NCBI GenBank assembly: GCA_038373885.1
Contig: JAWZYV010016978.1
Location: forward strand, 1,141,503-1,205,502
DNA length: 64,000 nt
Source of the DNA: Cheiracanthium punctorium
Taxonomy: Eukaryota; Arthropoda; Arachnida; Araneae; Cheiracanthiidae
Direction of reading: 5' to 3'
Positions within the stretch are counted from its first letter, which is position 1, and each line of letters starts with the position of its first letter. Made by a program: the position numbers and the translations under genes. A model generated the notes under the pieces. That model was not told where the DNA came from. It was given only the letters and a program-made list of their open reading frames with translations, and did no database searches. Positions 34,549 to 46,295 of this stretch are shown piece by piece.

Positions 34549-35297
34549 ATGGCTGAGATGGATTTGTATGGGAGCTTACATGACATGATAGATTCAGATA
34601 TAAGAAATTATGGTGATAGTATTTTTGAGAGTGACATTGCCATTTCTCCTGGTGGCACCCATATCGAACCGATGACTCCTGGCCTTGCCATGGATGGAAT
34701 AGACTCTACACTGGACTCAGAACTGTCAAATGAGGACAAAAACAACTGGATGGATGGCTCCATGTACAGTCTTAATGCAGATTTTGACAATATTGGTGGA
34801 TTATTGGTGAACCCTCAAACTGCAATGCCAGTCTCACTATCAGATTCCTTGATGATGACTTCTCCCATAACAGTGCCATCGTCAATTACTGACTCTACCA
34901 ACTTAACTACTTCTGATGCAAATGAATCTTCGCTGGATGCTTCAACCAGTATCACTGTGTCTCTGCCAATTCAAGTCATTAGTACTTCTCTATCTGAAAT
35001 GACAGACTTGCCTTCGCATGTGAGCGTGACTCTCGATGTGCCAACTCCGTCCGATGTTTCGCACAACTTAACACAACAAGCACCACAAATATTGACAATG
35101 CAGGAAGCTGATTTCAACGAGAACAGTGATAGTCCTAAACCAAAATCGAAGAATAAAACTCAAAAGTCAAACCAACAGCTAAGCAATGAAAATTCATATC
35201 CAAAGCCTGCTTATTCATATAGTTGTCTGATTGCTATGGCATTAAAGAATAGCAAAACTGGTAGTCTTCCTGTGAATGAAATTTATGATTTCATGAC
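34549..35297 (+). CDS. FoxN1/4: FoxN1/4-group forkhead transcription factor, first coding exon
   Basis: A nuclear DNA-binding regulator of the forkhead family. This exon gives 249 residues plus two bases. Residues 1-75 are acidic and rich in Asp, Ser and Ile, about 100-185 form a Ser/Thr-rich stretch, and 195-217 are basic and polar ([11 protein letters not shown]). The start of the forkhead domain is clear at 219-249: [20 protein letters not shown], then [30 protein letters not shown] is characteristic of FoxN1/FoxN4/jumeau. FoxN2/3 proteins differ here, with PPYSFSCLIFMAIE. ATG at 34549 is chosen because the exon begins there after a good acceptor; upstream in-frame codons lie in the intron. 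The exon stops in phase 2 at GTAAGT, leaving about 64 domain residues, including the recognition helix, for later exons. No stop or frameshift is present. Base use is less AT-rich than the flanks. Confidence 0.95.
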
Positions 35298-35303
35298 GTA
35301 AGT
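35298..35303 (+). promoter_or_regulatory. Splice donor of the FoxN1/4 coding exon
   Basis: GTAAGT directly follows ATGAC. It interrupts the codon after FM in the forkhead domain (phase 2). I found no downstream exon encoding the following EHFPYF..WKNSVRHNLSLN-type segment up to 64000. Confidence 0.88.
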
Positions 35304-35516
35304 ATATTTATGCTTACATTTGTTCTGTGCTTAATCTAAGTTTTGGGGGTTCCTTGTAGGTAGAAATGGAAGCAAAATTTTCCATCACAAAGGTAATTTT
35401 TTAGTAAATTTTTCATGGGACATATCTGAACCTTCTATATTTTCTTTTATTAGTCAATTTATGTATCATTCATACAAAAACTACAAGTTATAATTCTAAC
35501 TTAATAATCCACCTGA

Positions 35517-36985
35517 GGGTCATTCTATGTCAGTTCAACCAAGCCATGGCACCCACTATCGCGGATTTTCATAAAATTTGGCATGAATGTTCCTTCTGTG
35601 GTAGTAAAAAACAGGGATGTGCCAGCTGCTCCAATTGCTCCAAATTGTGCCAAATCAATCCTCGTGTGCCAATCTGCTACAAAAAGATCGTTTTTGGACA
35701 TTTTTGCTCCAAATTCAGCAAAACTGCTACATTTTTAATTTTTCCATATACGTTGAAAACGTTTGTAAATCTCCCAAATTTTTACAAATCATCACACATT
35801 CTAATTTCAATCTTTCTCTATTAATCTTAAAAATGAATATTTTTTCTTTGGCATCCCTTTCTTTAAACCTCCAATGCCTTAAAAGTAAAAATTGACCTCT
35901 GTTTTAAATTTAATTGTATATAAATTGTTAATTTTTGTTACCAAATTTTTTGTAAGTCGCTGATGGTAGTTAACCCATTTGCGCCCAGATATTTTTGATA
36001 CTTTCTTTGATTTTTGCTAATACCAGCAATAATAGATAAATTTCTGATGTCAACTTCTTGAGCTAGGGATGATTTCTTTTAAAATCATTATGTAAAAATT
36101 TAAATGTCAGCATCCTACCGGGCCAAGTTAAAATATTTTGTGGAATTGAGGTTCCATACTCGTGAATGAAGGCTAGAAAAAATAAAGTTTTAGACTGATA
36201 GCAAAAATGCCGTCCCAAAAAAAGGACGCTAGGCATAAATGTGCTAATATAGTGTAGTAAATATTATATTTTTGATTTTAAATAGATATTTTGTATAGCA
36301 GTGTATAAAATAACTGAATTTTTTATTTATTTCATAAGCTTCTGACTCTCTGGTCCCCCCCCCCCCCCAAAAAAAAAAAAAATAAAAAATTGGTTTTTGT
36401 TATAAGCTAAGAGTTTTCAAGAAACGCCTTAATTTTCATTTTTTAGATTAGCATTCTTTAATGGCTTATCCCTTTCCCTCCAAAAATAAATTTTGTTTCA
36501 AAATTGACATTCTTGTGCTCCAAAAGTGACTTTTTCTTGCTCCACAAATTGCTCCAAAATTTAATTTCAGCTGGCATATCCCTGAAAAAACCCCATGAAT
36601 TTTTTTGCCTCTGGTGCTTATGGTTTTGGTTTTATGGCTCGTCAAAATTTTGGAGATTCTATATTTTGAATCATTTTTGAGCAAAATTTTAAGGTAACAC
36701 TTCTAAACAAAAAAACTTCTCATTTGTTCACTAATTATTTTATCTTTTTGCAAATTTCTACCCTTGTTGATTAAAGTGTAAGGATTTTAAAAACAAATGT
36801 CTAAATTTGATAAAACTTTTTTTGTACTTTTAAAAAATATAACAAGGGGATTTTTGAAATATTTTGAGCGAGTTCACTTAAAAGTGAAACTCACTATAAG
36901 GGAAGGCTATAATCAAAAAGCATTTTGTTCGGAATGAAGCTTTTTTGTTATGAAATTCTATGTGCATTACAAGTCAAATCATCAA
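35517..36985 (+). mobile_element. 5' fragment of the GGGTCATTC long-inverted-repeat family
   Basis: Starts GGGTCATTCTATGTCAG and follows the left arm of the element at 18960 through ATTTGGCATGAATGTTCC. After a nested insertion (35612-36584) it resumes at CCATGAATTTTTTTGCC and continues to the ATTACAAGTCAAATCA word seen at 19516. It is then truncated. A related end-like sequence, GTCATTCCATTTAA, lies near 37026. Confidence 0.8.
35612..36584. mobile_element. 973-bp element with CAGGGATGTGCCAGC ends
   Basis: Ends are CAGGGATGTGCCAGCTG and CAGCTGGCATATCCCTG. Flanks are six A residues on each side (35606-35611 and 36585-36590), compatible with a 6-bp duplication but low in information. Subterminal GCTCC and GCTCCAAAATT words repeat near both ends. 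It has no transposase and splits the GGGTCATTC fragment. Confidence 0.82.
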
Positions 36986-37493
36986 TGGTTAAGTATACAT
37001 GCAATAAATATTACTAGAATATAAGTCATTCCATTTAAAAAAAAAAAAAAAAAATTGTAACCCACATTATCAGATTTTCTTGAAATTTGGCTGATTTGTT
37101 CAGACTATGTAGAAACTAACTCATGAATTTTATTTATTTATCTACTTTTTTTTGTGCTAGGTAAAATACAAAAAAAAAAAAAAAAAAAAAAATCATAAAG
37201 TTTTCAAAAATCTCACCGCAGCCATCACTCATGCTCTGATTTTCACATGCACCAAAATCCCCCAAAAAAACTATAATTCAGTTGATTATCATTTTATCCC
37301 TCTAGAAATTTCAGGATATAAAGATTATACTGTACAGAATGTAATAAAAATTTAGCTTTAAAATATAATATTTTTAAAAAGAAAAATTAAGGGTTTTTTC
37401 GTGCTTAATTTAGATTTTTAAAATAAATTTAAGCTCTTACTATTTTAGCTTTTTTCACTAAGGCATAACACTAACCAAAGATATATATATATA

Positions 37494-38196
37494 TGAGGTG
37501 TGTCTAAAAAGTTCGGTGAATGGTATTAGAAAAGAAACAAAACAGAAGATACAAATAAACTACTTTGATTGGCCTTCAAAGTAATTGCCATTGTACACAA
37601 CACACTTTTGACAACTTTCATAAAGCTTCTGAAAACTGTCAGAAAAATGTCTCTTTCAGAATTGATTGCAGAACAGATGTCACACGTCCTTGGATGGCTG
37701 GCACGTTTGCAAAACTTGGCTCTTTTAAGACCTCCTTCATGCAGGGAAACAGAAAGAAGTCTGCAGGTGCCAGATCAGGGGAGTACGGTGGATGATCGAG
37801 AACAGCTATGCCATGCTGAGCCAAAAATTGGTGCACACAGATTGCAGGTTGAGCAGGTGCATTATCATGCAGCAAGACCCACTGCCCAGTCCTGTCCAAC
37901 TGTGGCCTGTACACTTGCACCAACATTCCATGTGTCTCTGTAAGAATTTTAGAAACAAATTTGTAATTCCTAATTTGTAGCAGAACTTGATGTTCACTCA
38001 TTGTGCCATTGCACAGTGACACTACTTCTCACACTGACTACGTTCGACTGCCCATAGCGGGTATTCCCATGACAGCCACGAGGCTTCCTGCTAGGTGGCG
38101 CTCCTTGACATGTCTCTGGATCGTCATCTGCAAGCGCTTAGCTTGTATTGCCGTTGCGATATCGAACCATTCGCCGGACTTTTTAGACACACCTCA
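37494..38196 (-). mobile_element. Internally deleted DD34D mariner
   Basis: A 703-bp copy. Terminal repeats of about 29 bases begin TGAGGTGTGTCTAAAAAGT on the left, and the right end is the reverse complement of TGAGGTGTGTCTAAAAAGT. TA flanks lie at 37492-37493 and 38197-38198. The minus strand carries the C-terminal third of the transposase. Confidence 0.93.
37639..38022 (-). pseudogene. mariner transposase C-terminal fragment
   Basis: 127 codons against about 345 in a full mariner transposase. The second catalytic Asp is in LLHDNAPAQ and the third in YSPDLAPADFFLF, with 34 residues between them, the DD34D spacing. The tail ends in a helix with ILKETFF. The N-terminal helix-turn-helix region and the first Asp are deleted, so it is inactive. 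The terminal repeats are well preserved, so it could be moved by a transposase supplied elsewhere. Confidence 0.93.
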
Positions 38197-38931
38197 TATA
38201 TTTTTTTAATTACAGCAAAATGTGTCCTAGGATTTAAAATAAACAGTGGGTTTTTGACTGAGTAATCAAGTATTTTAAGATTTATTGCATTATCACTGTT
38301 AGTAAATCATGAAGTATCACTTCACTAAGTACCTTTATTTTTCATTTCTTATTATTTAATATGAGCAGGTAAATATAGGCTTATTTAGGTTCCAGGCCAG
38401 AATAAGACAACTTATGTAATTTTGTGTGTTTAATTAATCTCCAATCTAAAAGAAAATTAATTATTTTAAAAATTCCTTTTAATACGTATTTAAAGGGATT
38501 TTTAACTATTTAAAACCTGAATTTAATATCATATATGAATGTTTTCTGTAAATATTTAGTACTAATATACAGTATGCCCACTAAAGTCCCTTGTCACCCT
38601 CTTAATTTCGTACGACTGCTGCTATTTTTATAAACGTGGTGTCTAGGTATAGCAAATTAGATATACGCTACCAGGTGATGCTGTGAGCATTATCACCTGG
38701 TAGAAAGCACTGGAGTTAGCTTTCATATCTCCAAAAGGGTAGGAGATGGGAGGGGGAAAGTGAATTTTAAAGTTGTAGAGCGTTATCGATTTAGTATAAA
38801 AAGACACCTCATTGGCATGGATGTAAGAAACAAAACGGTTAAAACGCGCATTTGTATTTTCATGATTTCCTACACTGTGACGTCACACAATGTGAACAGA
38901 AAAAGAAAATATTATGTTTCGGGCTAAACAT

Positions 38932-39003
38932 ACCACTGTAGCACAGTGGTATTGCTCACGATTACTAGTCCAAAGGACTCTGGTTCAAGCCCCGAGAGTT
39001 GCA
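38932..39003 (+). other. tRNA-like segment inside the DD41D element
   Basis: TAGCACAGTGGTATTGCTC resembles a pol III A box and D arm. AGTCCAAAGGACT can form an anticodon-like hairpin. CTCTGGTTCAAGCCCCGAG fits a T arm with one mismatch and a B box (GGTTCAAGCCC). The acceptor stem is not convincing. It could be a captured tRNA pseudogene or chance. It lies between the left terminal repeat and the transposase start. Confidence 0.3.
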
Positions 39004-39152
39004 TCCTTGTACTGATCTCAACGCAACTTTCATTTAATGTCCGAAATTTTTGCAGTATGCAAATATGTAAGAAACGTCACACTTGTGCACTTGAGACCAC
39101 TAGTATAAAAGAGACATCTTGTCGGGTTTCTATCATGTTGAAAGTCATGGCC

Positions 39153-40228
39153 ATGGAACGATTTTCCAAAGCTGAGTATTGTGAGATGGTTTTACTTTAC
39201 AGTACAGTGAATGTGGACGCCAAGTAATGATCAGCAGCAAGGATGTACTGGGAACATTTCCCTGCAGGCCCTCATCCTTCTTATTAAACCATCCTATGTG
39301 TTGTAAAACGTTTAAGGGAAACAGGCTGCATGACTAGTCGCTCGATCTGGCAGACCAGCTAAAGTAGGACAGCAAGTTCAACCAGATGAGGAACTAGCAT
39401 ATGCCCTCGCATACCCGAAATGCAGTACAAGACAGATCAGTGAACACCGTGACCTTTCAAAAAATCAGGTTTGGAAAATCCTACAAGAATCGAGCGCTTA
39501 TCCGTACCGACCAATGCCTCAGCAGGTTTTGCAGGTCGGACGGGAATGCCGACCGACGCTGTTCATGGTGCAACTTCGGTATGAATCAGATACAGGTCCA
39601 GTCAACATTCTTCGCAGATGTTGTATGGATGGATGAGGCATGCTTTTCATGGAGTGGCATGTACAATCGGCAACACACCCATTACTGGGCGCTGGAAAAT
39701 CCTAGATGTTTTACTGATGTTCGACGTCAAGTGCGGTTTAGTATTAACATTTGGTGTGCAATTTGCAGTAACAAGTTGATCGGTCCAATATTTTACGATG
39801 GTACCTTAACAGGCACATGGTATTTACAACTGCTACAGAACATAATGCCCGATTTTGTGGAGAATCTGCCGGTGTTTAATCTTAGGAATGTATGGTTACA
39901 ACATGACGGAGCACCTGCTCACAAGATATCTCCAGTGAAGCAGTATCTCGTCACGGAATTCGGGAACCAAATAATTGGGTATGGCAGTTTCGAAGAATGG
40001 TATCCATGTTTGCCTGATCTGACTCCACTGGATTTTTTTCTGTGGGGATACCTAAAACAGCAGGTATATGCAACCCCTCCACAAACATTCCATGACCTTA
40101 AACGATGTATTACATACGCTTGTGCCAACGTGTCACCCTCTATGCTCCAACGCCTACAATGTGAAATTCAAACGAGGATCCAAATGTGCATTGCAGCTGA
40201 CGGTGCAAAGTTTGAACATTTTAAATAA
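39153..40228 (+). pseudogene. DD41D-type Tc1/mariner transposase with N-terminal frameshift
   Basis: The start MERFSKAEYCEMVLLYSTVN is at 39153-39227 and ends in a stop. Shifted frames then read YWEHFPAGPHPS (39250) and VVKRLRETGCMTS (39302), the family's N-terminal helix-turn-helix region. From about 39590 a single frame runs to 40228. The catalytic acids are in VVWMDEACFSW, LQHDGAPAH and LPDLTPLDFFLWGYLK. There are 41 residues between the second and third Asp (counting the D of PLD), which fits DD41D. The Trp-Pro-Pro-Arg-Ser-Pro stretch usually found before the third Asp is altered to WYPCLP. Only a few lesions separate it from an intact gene, so it is fairly young. Confidence 0.88.
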
Positions 40229-40597
40229 AGGTATATCGTTGTAAATAATTCTTTTCTTCTTTCTTTGATCGTTTTTCACCTTCACAGAGTAGGGAATCAC
40301 GAAAATACTAATGCACATTTTAACGATTCTGTTTTTCACATCCATATCAATGAGGTGTCGTTTCGTACTAAATCAATAACGCTCTACAACTTTGTAATTC
40401 ACTTTTTTCCCCTAACTCGTACCATTTCTTTTGAGATATGAAAGCTAACTCTGCAATTTTCCGCCAGGTGGTGCTGTGAGCAGTCTCATTCAGTAGCGCA
40501 TATCCAATTTACTATACCTAGACACCATGTTTATAAAAATAGCAGCAGCCGTTCTGAAATTGAGACGGTGACAAGGGACTTTACTGGACATACTGTA

Positions 40598-41107
40598 TAT
40601 TAAATAAATTTACATACGTAGTAATCACAGATTAAAAATAATCAGGAAATATTAAAATTTAGTCCTTGGTTGTAATTTATAAACCCTTCTACTTGGAAGG
40701 AAAAGGAGGGGTCAAGAATTCCTCCTGTTACATAGACAGCAATAAATATAATCTTCCTGCCTCCACTTGAAAATCAACCCCTCCTGAGTAATTAAACAAA
40801 AGCTTGTGTTGAATCATGCCATAATCATCTGGATCTTCCAGCTGCAGTTTTCTCTCAGTCTGCATTAGTTAGTTGAGTGTTTCACTTGGGATCTATATTG
40901 TATAGTGGAGTCAAATACTACTTTTGTTCATATTTTTATTTTTTTTAAATTATAATGCAGCAAACTATATTAATTGACATGTATTTTGGAAGTTAATGAT
41001 ACAAAAGCATCATATAAGTACCCTGAAATTATTATTTTATTTATTTTTTTAAAGAAAAGATGTAATATGCATTTCTTTGTCTACCTTTTTTGCTCAAGAT
41101 GCTAAAT
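40598..41107. other. Gene-free spacer
   Basis: AT-rich with poly-T tracts. No repeat boundary or gene was recognised. Confidence 0.4.
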
Positions 41108-41753
41108 TTTAAAAATGACTGACCATTCACCAACTACAGAACAATGCAGTATTGGTAGAGACCAAGTCTATATGTCATAAAGACGGTTACACTGAGTTAG
41201 TGAAACTTCATTCAATAGAAGAATTTGATGCCAATGAGAAACGGATTTTGTCTCTCAAAAATTCAGTTAATTTTGATTTAATTGAAAATATTCTTGGCAC
41301 CATAAATTATTTTACCTTAAGAAATATGATAGTTTTCAGATTAATTGCTATGTGATCCCTTTAAATACAAATATATATATATATATATTAAAAGATCCAC
41401 CAGGTACCATTCGTACTATAAGCATTGATTTTTCCAAACAAATCAATGAAATTGAAAACATTGTACAATCAGTACCAGCCCAAGCAACACAACAATGTTG
41501 TTTTAATGTGAACTTTCAATGTCATTTCCACATGATTTTGTTCAGTTTTCTCGTTTTTTCAGCATGGATATTGATATGATATTGAAACAACATTGTGAAA
41601 TCGCAAGAGGAAAACAAATAAAAAAACAAGATTTTATTTCTTTCATGCAAAATTATTAAAATCATATGGAAATTTACAAAAAATAACATTGTTGATAATT
41701 ATCTACTTGAAAACATCATTTTAATTTGTATTAAAATATAGCATTGCCACAAT

Positions 41754-43508
41754 CAGGGTGCGAAATTAGCGGTCGTTAGTTATATTTTGCAACTGTAATT
41801 TTTGTTTTGACGACCGAGATTTAAGAGCCAGTCGTCATTTTTGACGCCTAACATTCTGCCCGATACAAGGCTGCCACGTGCAACTATTTTGGCATCGGCC
41901 GACTCCGGCGACTTTTTAAACAAAAATACTGCGAAAAACGAATATTTTGCGAATTCTGGGGACTTTTTTACTGTCTAGACGACTATTTTTCAAAATGTGC
42001 TGAAAAAATATAAATGTAAATTTCCGTGAAAAAAACTTTTGCTTTCGTAAGCACCACTCCGTGGCAGAAAGAGAACGATCCTCTGCAGAGTCTTCTGTGG
42101 TTGAAAAACGCGCAGAAGACCACTTTCTTGTCTTCCGCAGATGTGTAATCATTTAAATCGCACTTTTTGTAATGTAAACAAATAGAGAAAGAAATTTAGA
42201 GATAATTTTTTAACTCCATGTATATTAATGAAGTTGATCGGAGGAAACTACGAGCTTGCGTTCGCCATATTGGATTCTTTCTGCAAATGTGTGTTTTAGC
42301 GGTAGATCGGCTCGTATGGCACAGCGGTGTGGGAAGATGCGATGATAATGCTTGATATCAATATTGATGAATGCGGGAGATCCTTTTAAATAAGGATGTG
42401 TAAAAGTTATTTGGATTATTTAATATTCATCAATTAAATATAATTATTTACCGCGGGAGAGTACCGGTTTACGGTCCGGACGCCCTCTTGGGTTTTATTT
42501 GCCGCGGCGCGTTGCAGCGCTGCAATAATGGCTGGCTAAGTGCAGCAGTTCATGACTGAAAACGATACATGGATTGACGGCAATTAATTAATGCAATTTC
42601 GTGAAAAAACGAAAGAAAATTTATTTATTTGTGTGTGTGCGTGGGGGAGGTGACATTAGCAAAAGTCTGGATTTTGGGAAAATCTAAATTTCAGACTTCC
42701 GGCCTAAATTACGATAATTGAAATAAAAATATTGTTTGAATAAAACTGTTATTTGATGGTTTAAACTTAATAAAATGTATCTTTTTTAAATAAAACTCCT
42801 TTATGAGATAAATAAAAAAACTTGATTTGAATTAGTTATTTGAAAATATAAAAAAAAAAAAAAACTTTTTATTCAAATATAAAAATTTTAATAATTAAGA
42901 TAAAATTCAGTTTGCATTAGAATATATTTTAAGTAATTTAAATAAAAATAATTTTTAGTAAGATAAAATCGCTATGTAAAATAATAAATCCGTCTTGATA
43001 ACATTGAAAGCTTTCATAGACCCTCTCCCAACTTCAGTTCAACCCACTGAGAATACAAATACATATTTCTACAATTTTAACATGTACTACCTGTTTGCTT
43101 ACAGTGGTGGTTGATCAGGTGACATTTTGAAGCTAGTACACGTATACTGCATAAGTTTATCTACCATAGGCATTGTAGTTATATAGCAACAATTTATAAA
43201 ATACTTCTAAACTAAAACTAAAGATCATGTTCGTGTAAAATGTATCATAATATTTTATTCTGGATGCATAGGTGGAAAACAATAAAAATTGATTTTATAT
43301 TTACTTACTATTTATTACTATCTTAATTTTGATCCTGATCTTCTTTATTATTACTGTACATAATCATTAAGCCTACCTGTTAATAGTTTATGCATATAAA
43401 CAAAAAAAAGGTTTTCGAAACTGCACCTGAACGAGACAGTTTGGCAACCAGGAGCAAAAAGTTAGGTGCCATTGACGCCTAGATTTTTGCTCCCAATTTC
43501 TCACCCTG
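41754..43508. mobile_element. 1.75-kb hAT-like element
   Basis: Ends are CAGGGTGCGAAATTAGCGG and CCAATTTCTCACCCTG. The exact 8-base duplication GCCACAAT lies at 41746-41753 and 43509-43516. The interior holds no transposase but a CpG-rich patch (42230-42540) with GCCATATTGG, CCGCGG-type palindromes and GCAGCGCTGC. It inserted into the dead transposase gene. Confidence 0.92.
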
Positions 43509-44172
43509 GCCACAATGCATTTTTACAACTAAATATGAATTACACCTGCTTTTAGATTTTTCTGTATTTTCTGTCTGCATATATCACATATTTTTTATAT
43601 CTTCAGTGTTACAAGTCTTAACACTGAAGAAATGAATGTTAGTAGTGATTGTGACCAAAAAATTCTTAATTTGCAGATTTCCCTTGAAAAGGGGGAAACT
43701 GTTTCTTCTATTAATTCATCCCTATCCAGGAATTGCGCTGACATCTGATAAAAGTGGGTCACAAAGGCAAATTATCTTGAGAGATATGGGTTTTTGCATA
43801 TGCAAAACCCATTATGTGCGTAATTTTTTGCATCACAGTCAAGAAAATTTAGGTAAATGACTCAGAAATCTGAGTAAATGCGAACCCTTCCTATCAGAAA
43901 TAGGACAGTCACCTTTAAAATTTTATTCAATACCATCTCATAGTAGATCTGCTTACACCAAACAGGGGATCGATGCATGCAAATTTTGGGCTCATTTTAT
44001 GACCCCTTCACAAAATTCAATTGAATAAAACGGCCCCTTCACAAAATTATAATCGATAAAAACAGATCTTTCACAGAATATAATCTATTTAAACAGCCCC
44101 TTCACAAAAATACAATTGATTGAAACAACCTTTCTTTGACATTTAATCTTTTATTTTAATTTGTTTCGTAAA

Positions 44173-44485
44173 TCTTATAAATAAAAATGAAATTCTGTTT
44201 GTTTGTTTGTTTGTGGATTTGATTCGTATACAAATCCACAAAAGTGGACCTATCTGCCTGAAATTTAGTACAGATATGTAAAATAATATAGAATAAATCA
44301 TAGTCCACTTTAAAACTTTGAAAGTCCACCCGTTCCCGGAATTTAAGAGATTTTTTATGCTCTTCACGCAAAAAGCTTTCCGTAATTGTAACCCCTGTAG
44401 TGAAATAAGGATCGTGGTTGTCATGTGTGGCGATTTTGCCGAATAAAATGTTTTAAATTCTCAAAGTAAAAATAAAAGAATAATA

Positions 44486-44527
<42 letters not shown>

Positions 44528-46295
44528 TTAGTTTATATTCGTAAGGTTATTTTTTTTAAATTATAATATCGTGTGCATGGGAAATCAGAGCAGGAATGTA
44601 ATGCTTTACACGCAAAACAATAAGAATTGAAGATTTCCGAGGCTAATGTGTAAATTTTTTTAGTTTGGCGAAAAAATAAAATGGCTGAAATATGGATTTG
44701 GAGTAAGTGAGTTCTAGCGGTTTGCACAGTTTTCGGCTTGGTGCAATTTATTGAGAGCTTAAGGAAATAGATTTTTGAAAACAAGTACAACGGTTTTATT
44801 AGAATACAGCGTTAAATTTTAATGATCCGTGAAGAAATAATGCAGTTATTAAGGGATTTCAAGCGATCTAACTTCAGAATTCTCGCCAATTGAGTACATT
44901 AATTTAAGTTGGGGGAATTCCGCCAAATTTCAGAAAATTGAAATCTTCTCATTTAGTACATCGGAGTAACGATGAATAAAACACATTATAGTTGATAATT
45001 TAAAAAAAAAAAAAATTGGCTGTATTAAGGGATTCCAATTTTCAAATAAATGCGTGCTACTCTTTGGCGGTCGAACCATTTCCCATATTGATTGCTGCTA
45101 AGTCAATGCTTCGAATGATTCCCTGAAAAAACTCTTGCGAAATGGCGTATGTTGGCACTTTGGCGAGGCTTAGATTTGAAACTGGATTTTATTTGAGACT
45201 GGTATATATAATAACACTGGTTATAGATAAAAATATGTTGGTATGTGTTTATGAGGTTGAAAAACTCCAGCACCGTTGCACGATGAAATTTGGTTCACCT
45301 AAGTCTTTTATGATGGAGAAGGTTTTTATGCTATCCGTTTTCCTTAACTTGCCACTTGGTGCCGCAGCACAACGTTGAATTCTATTCCGTTTAGCCGTTT
45401 GCTATGTGAATATCGTCCAACCGATTTCGATGAAATTTGGTACACGCGAATATTAGAACACGGAGAATATTTTTCACTATCCATTTTGGCGCTAAATGGC
45501 GCTGAAAAGCATCAACTTCTATACCGTTCGACCGATCGGCATGAAATTTTTTATACTTACACATTTGAGCAGGAAGAATATATTCTAACTGCGTTCCTTT
45601 TGATGTTACTCACCACTAGATGACACTGCAATGCATTATTATTTTAACTCGCCACTAGATGACGCTGCAGCAGGCCAAATTCTTGACCAATCAAACGGTC
45701 GCTATGAAAATCAGTATACATAGCTATTTGACCAATGAGAATATTTTGGCATTATCCATTTTGCTATAACTCGCCACTTGACGGCGCTGTAGCCAAATCA
45801 TTACTTTAATTAACTACTAGATGGCCCTGCAGTGTATCACTTCTTGACTGTGCAAATGATCGTTATGAAAATTGGTATACATAGATAGTTGAACACGGTC
45901 GCTATGAAAATCAGTATACATAGCTATTTGAACAATGAGAATATTTTGGCGCTATCCATTTTCCTATAACTTGCCACTAGATGTCGCGTCAACACATGAA
46001 CTTCAGGACTGTCCAGCCGATAGTCATGAAAATCCGTATACATCGATATCTGAATGCGAAAAATATTTTCGGCGTATCCGTTTTGCTAAAACTCGCCACT
46101 AGATTGCGCTACGCCGCATGGCCTTCTGCACCGTACAAACGATTGCCTTGCAATTCGGTATGCATGATTATTGGACACAATATAACGCGATATCCACTTT
46201 GCTATATCTGTTTATTACAATGAATAGTAATCACCACAAATCGTAATATCAAAAAGTCCATTCATTCCCGTGCGAAGAACGGGTACTTCAGCTAG
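44173..46295 (+). mobile_element. Nonautonomous Helitron
   Basis: Starts with TC (TCTTATAAATAAAAATGAA) after an A and ends in CTAG followed by T, as expected of Helitron insertion between A and T without a target duplication. A hairpin CCCGT-GCGAAGA-ACGGG (46267-46283) lies eight bases upstream of the terminal CTAG. There is no Rep/helicase gene inside. The 3' half contains minisatellite-like repeats (45351-46115). It is nested in a hAT-like element within a dead transposase gene. Confidence 0.88.
45351..46115 (+). repeat. Helitron-internal repeats with the core GCCACTAGATGGCGCTGCA
   Basis: About eight diverged units contain GCCACTAGATGRCGCTGCA-like cores near 45351, 45494, 45612, 45650, 45771, 45815, 45974 and 46095. 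They are separated by ATGAAAATYNGTATACAT-like linkers. Cores resemble the CTCF core CCASYAGRKGGCRS with one or a few mismatches each. Confidence 0.75.

Larger units (their letters stand above)
38570..40595 (+). mobile_element. Near-complete Tc1/mariner element, DD41D type, long inverted repeats
   Basis: A 2026-bp element. Terminal repeats begin CAGTATGYCCASTAAAGTC and extend about 310 bases (38570-38880 and 40286-40595) with about 80 percent or better similarity by eye. TA flanks lie at 38568-38569 and 40596-40597. It encodes one transposase gene on the + strand (39153-40228). The repeats are far longer than the 20-30 bases of many mariners. Confidence 0.93.

Noticed and set aside
34608..34790. 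60-codon minus-strand frame under the FoxN1/4 exon
   Set aside because: Antisense shadow of a well-supported coding exon.
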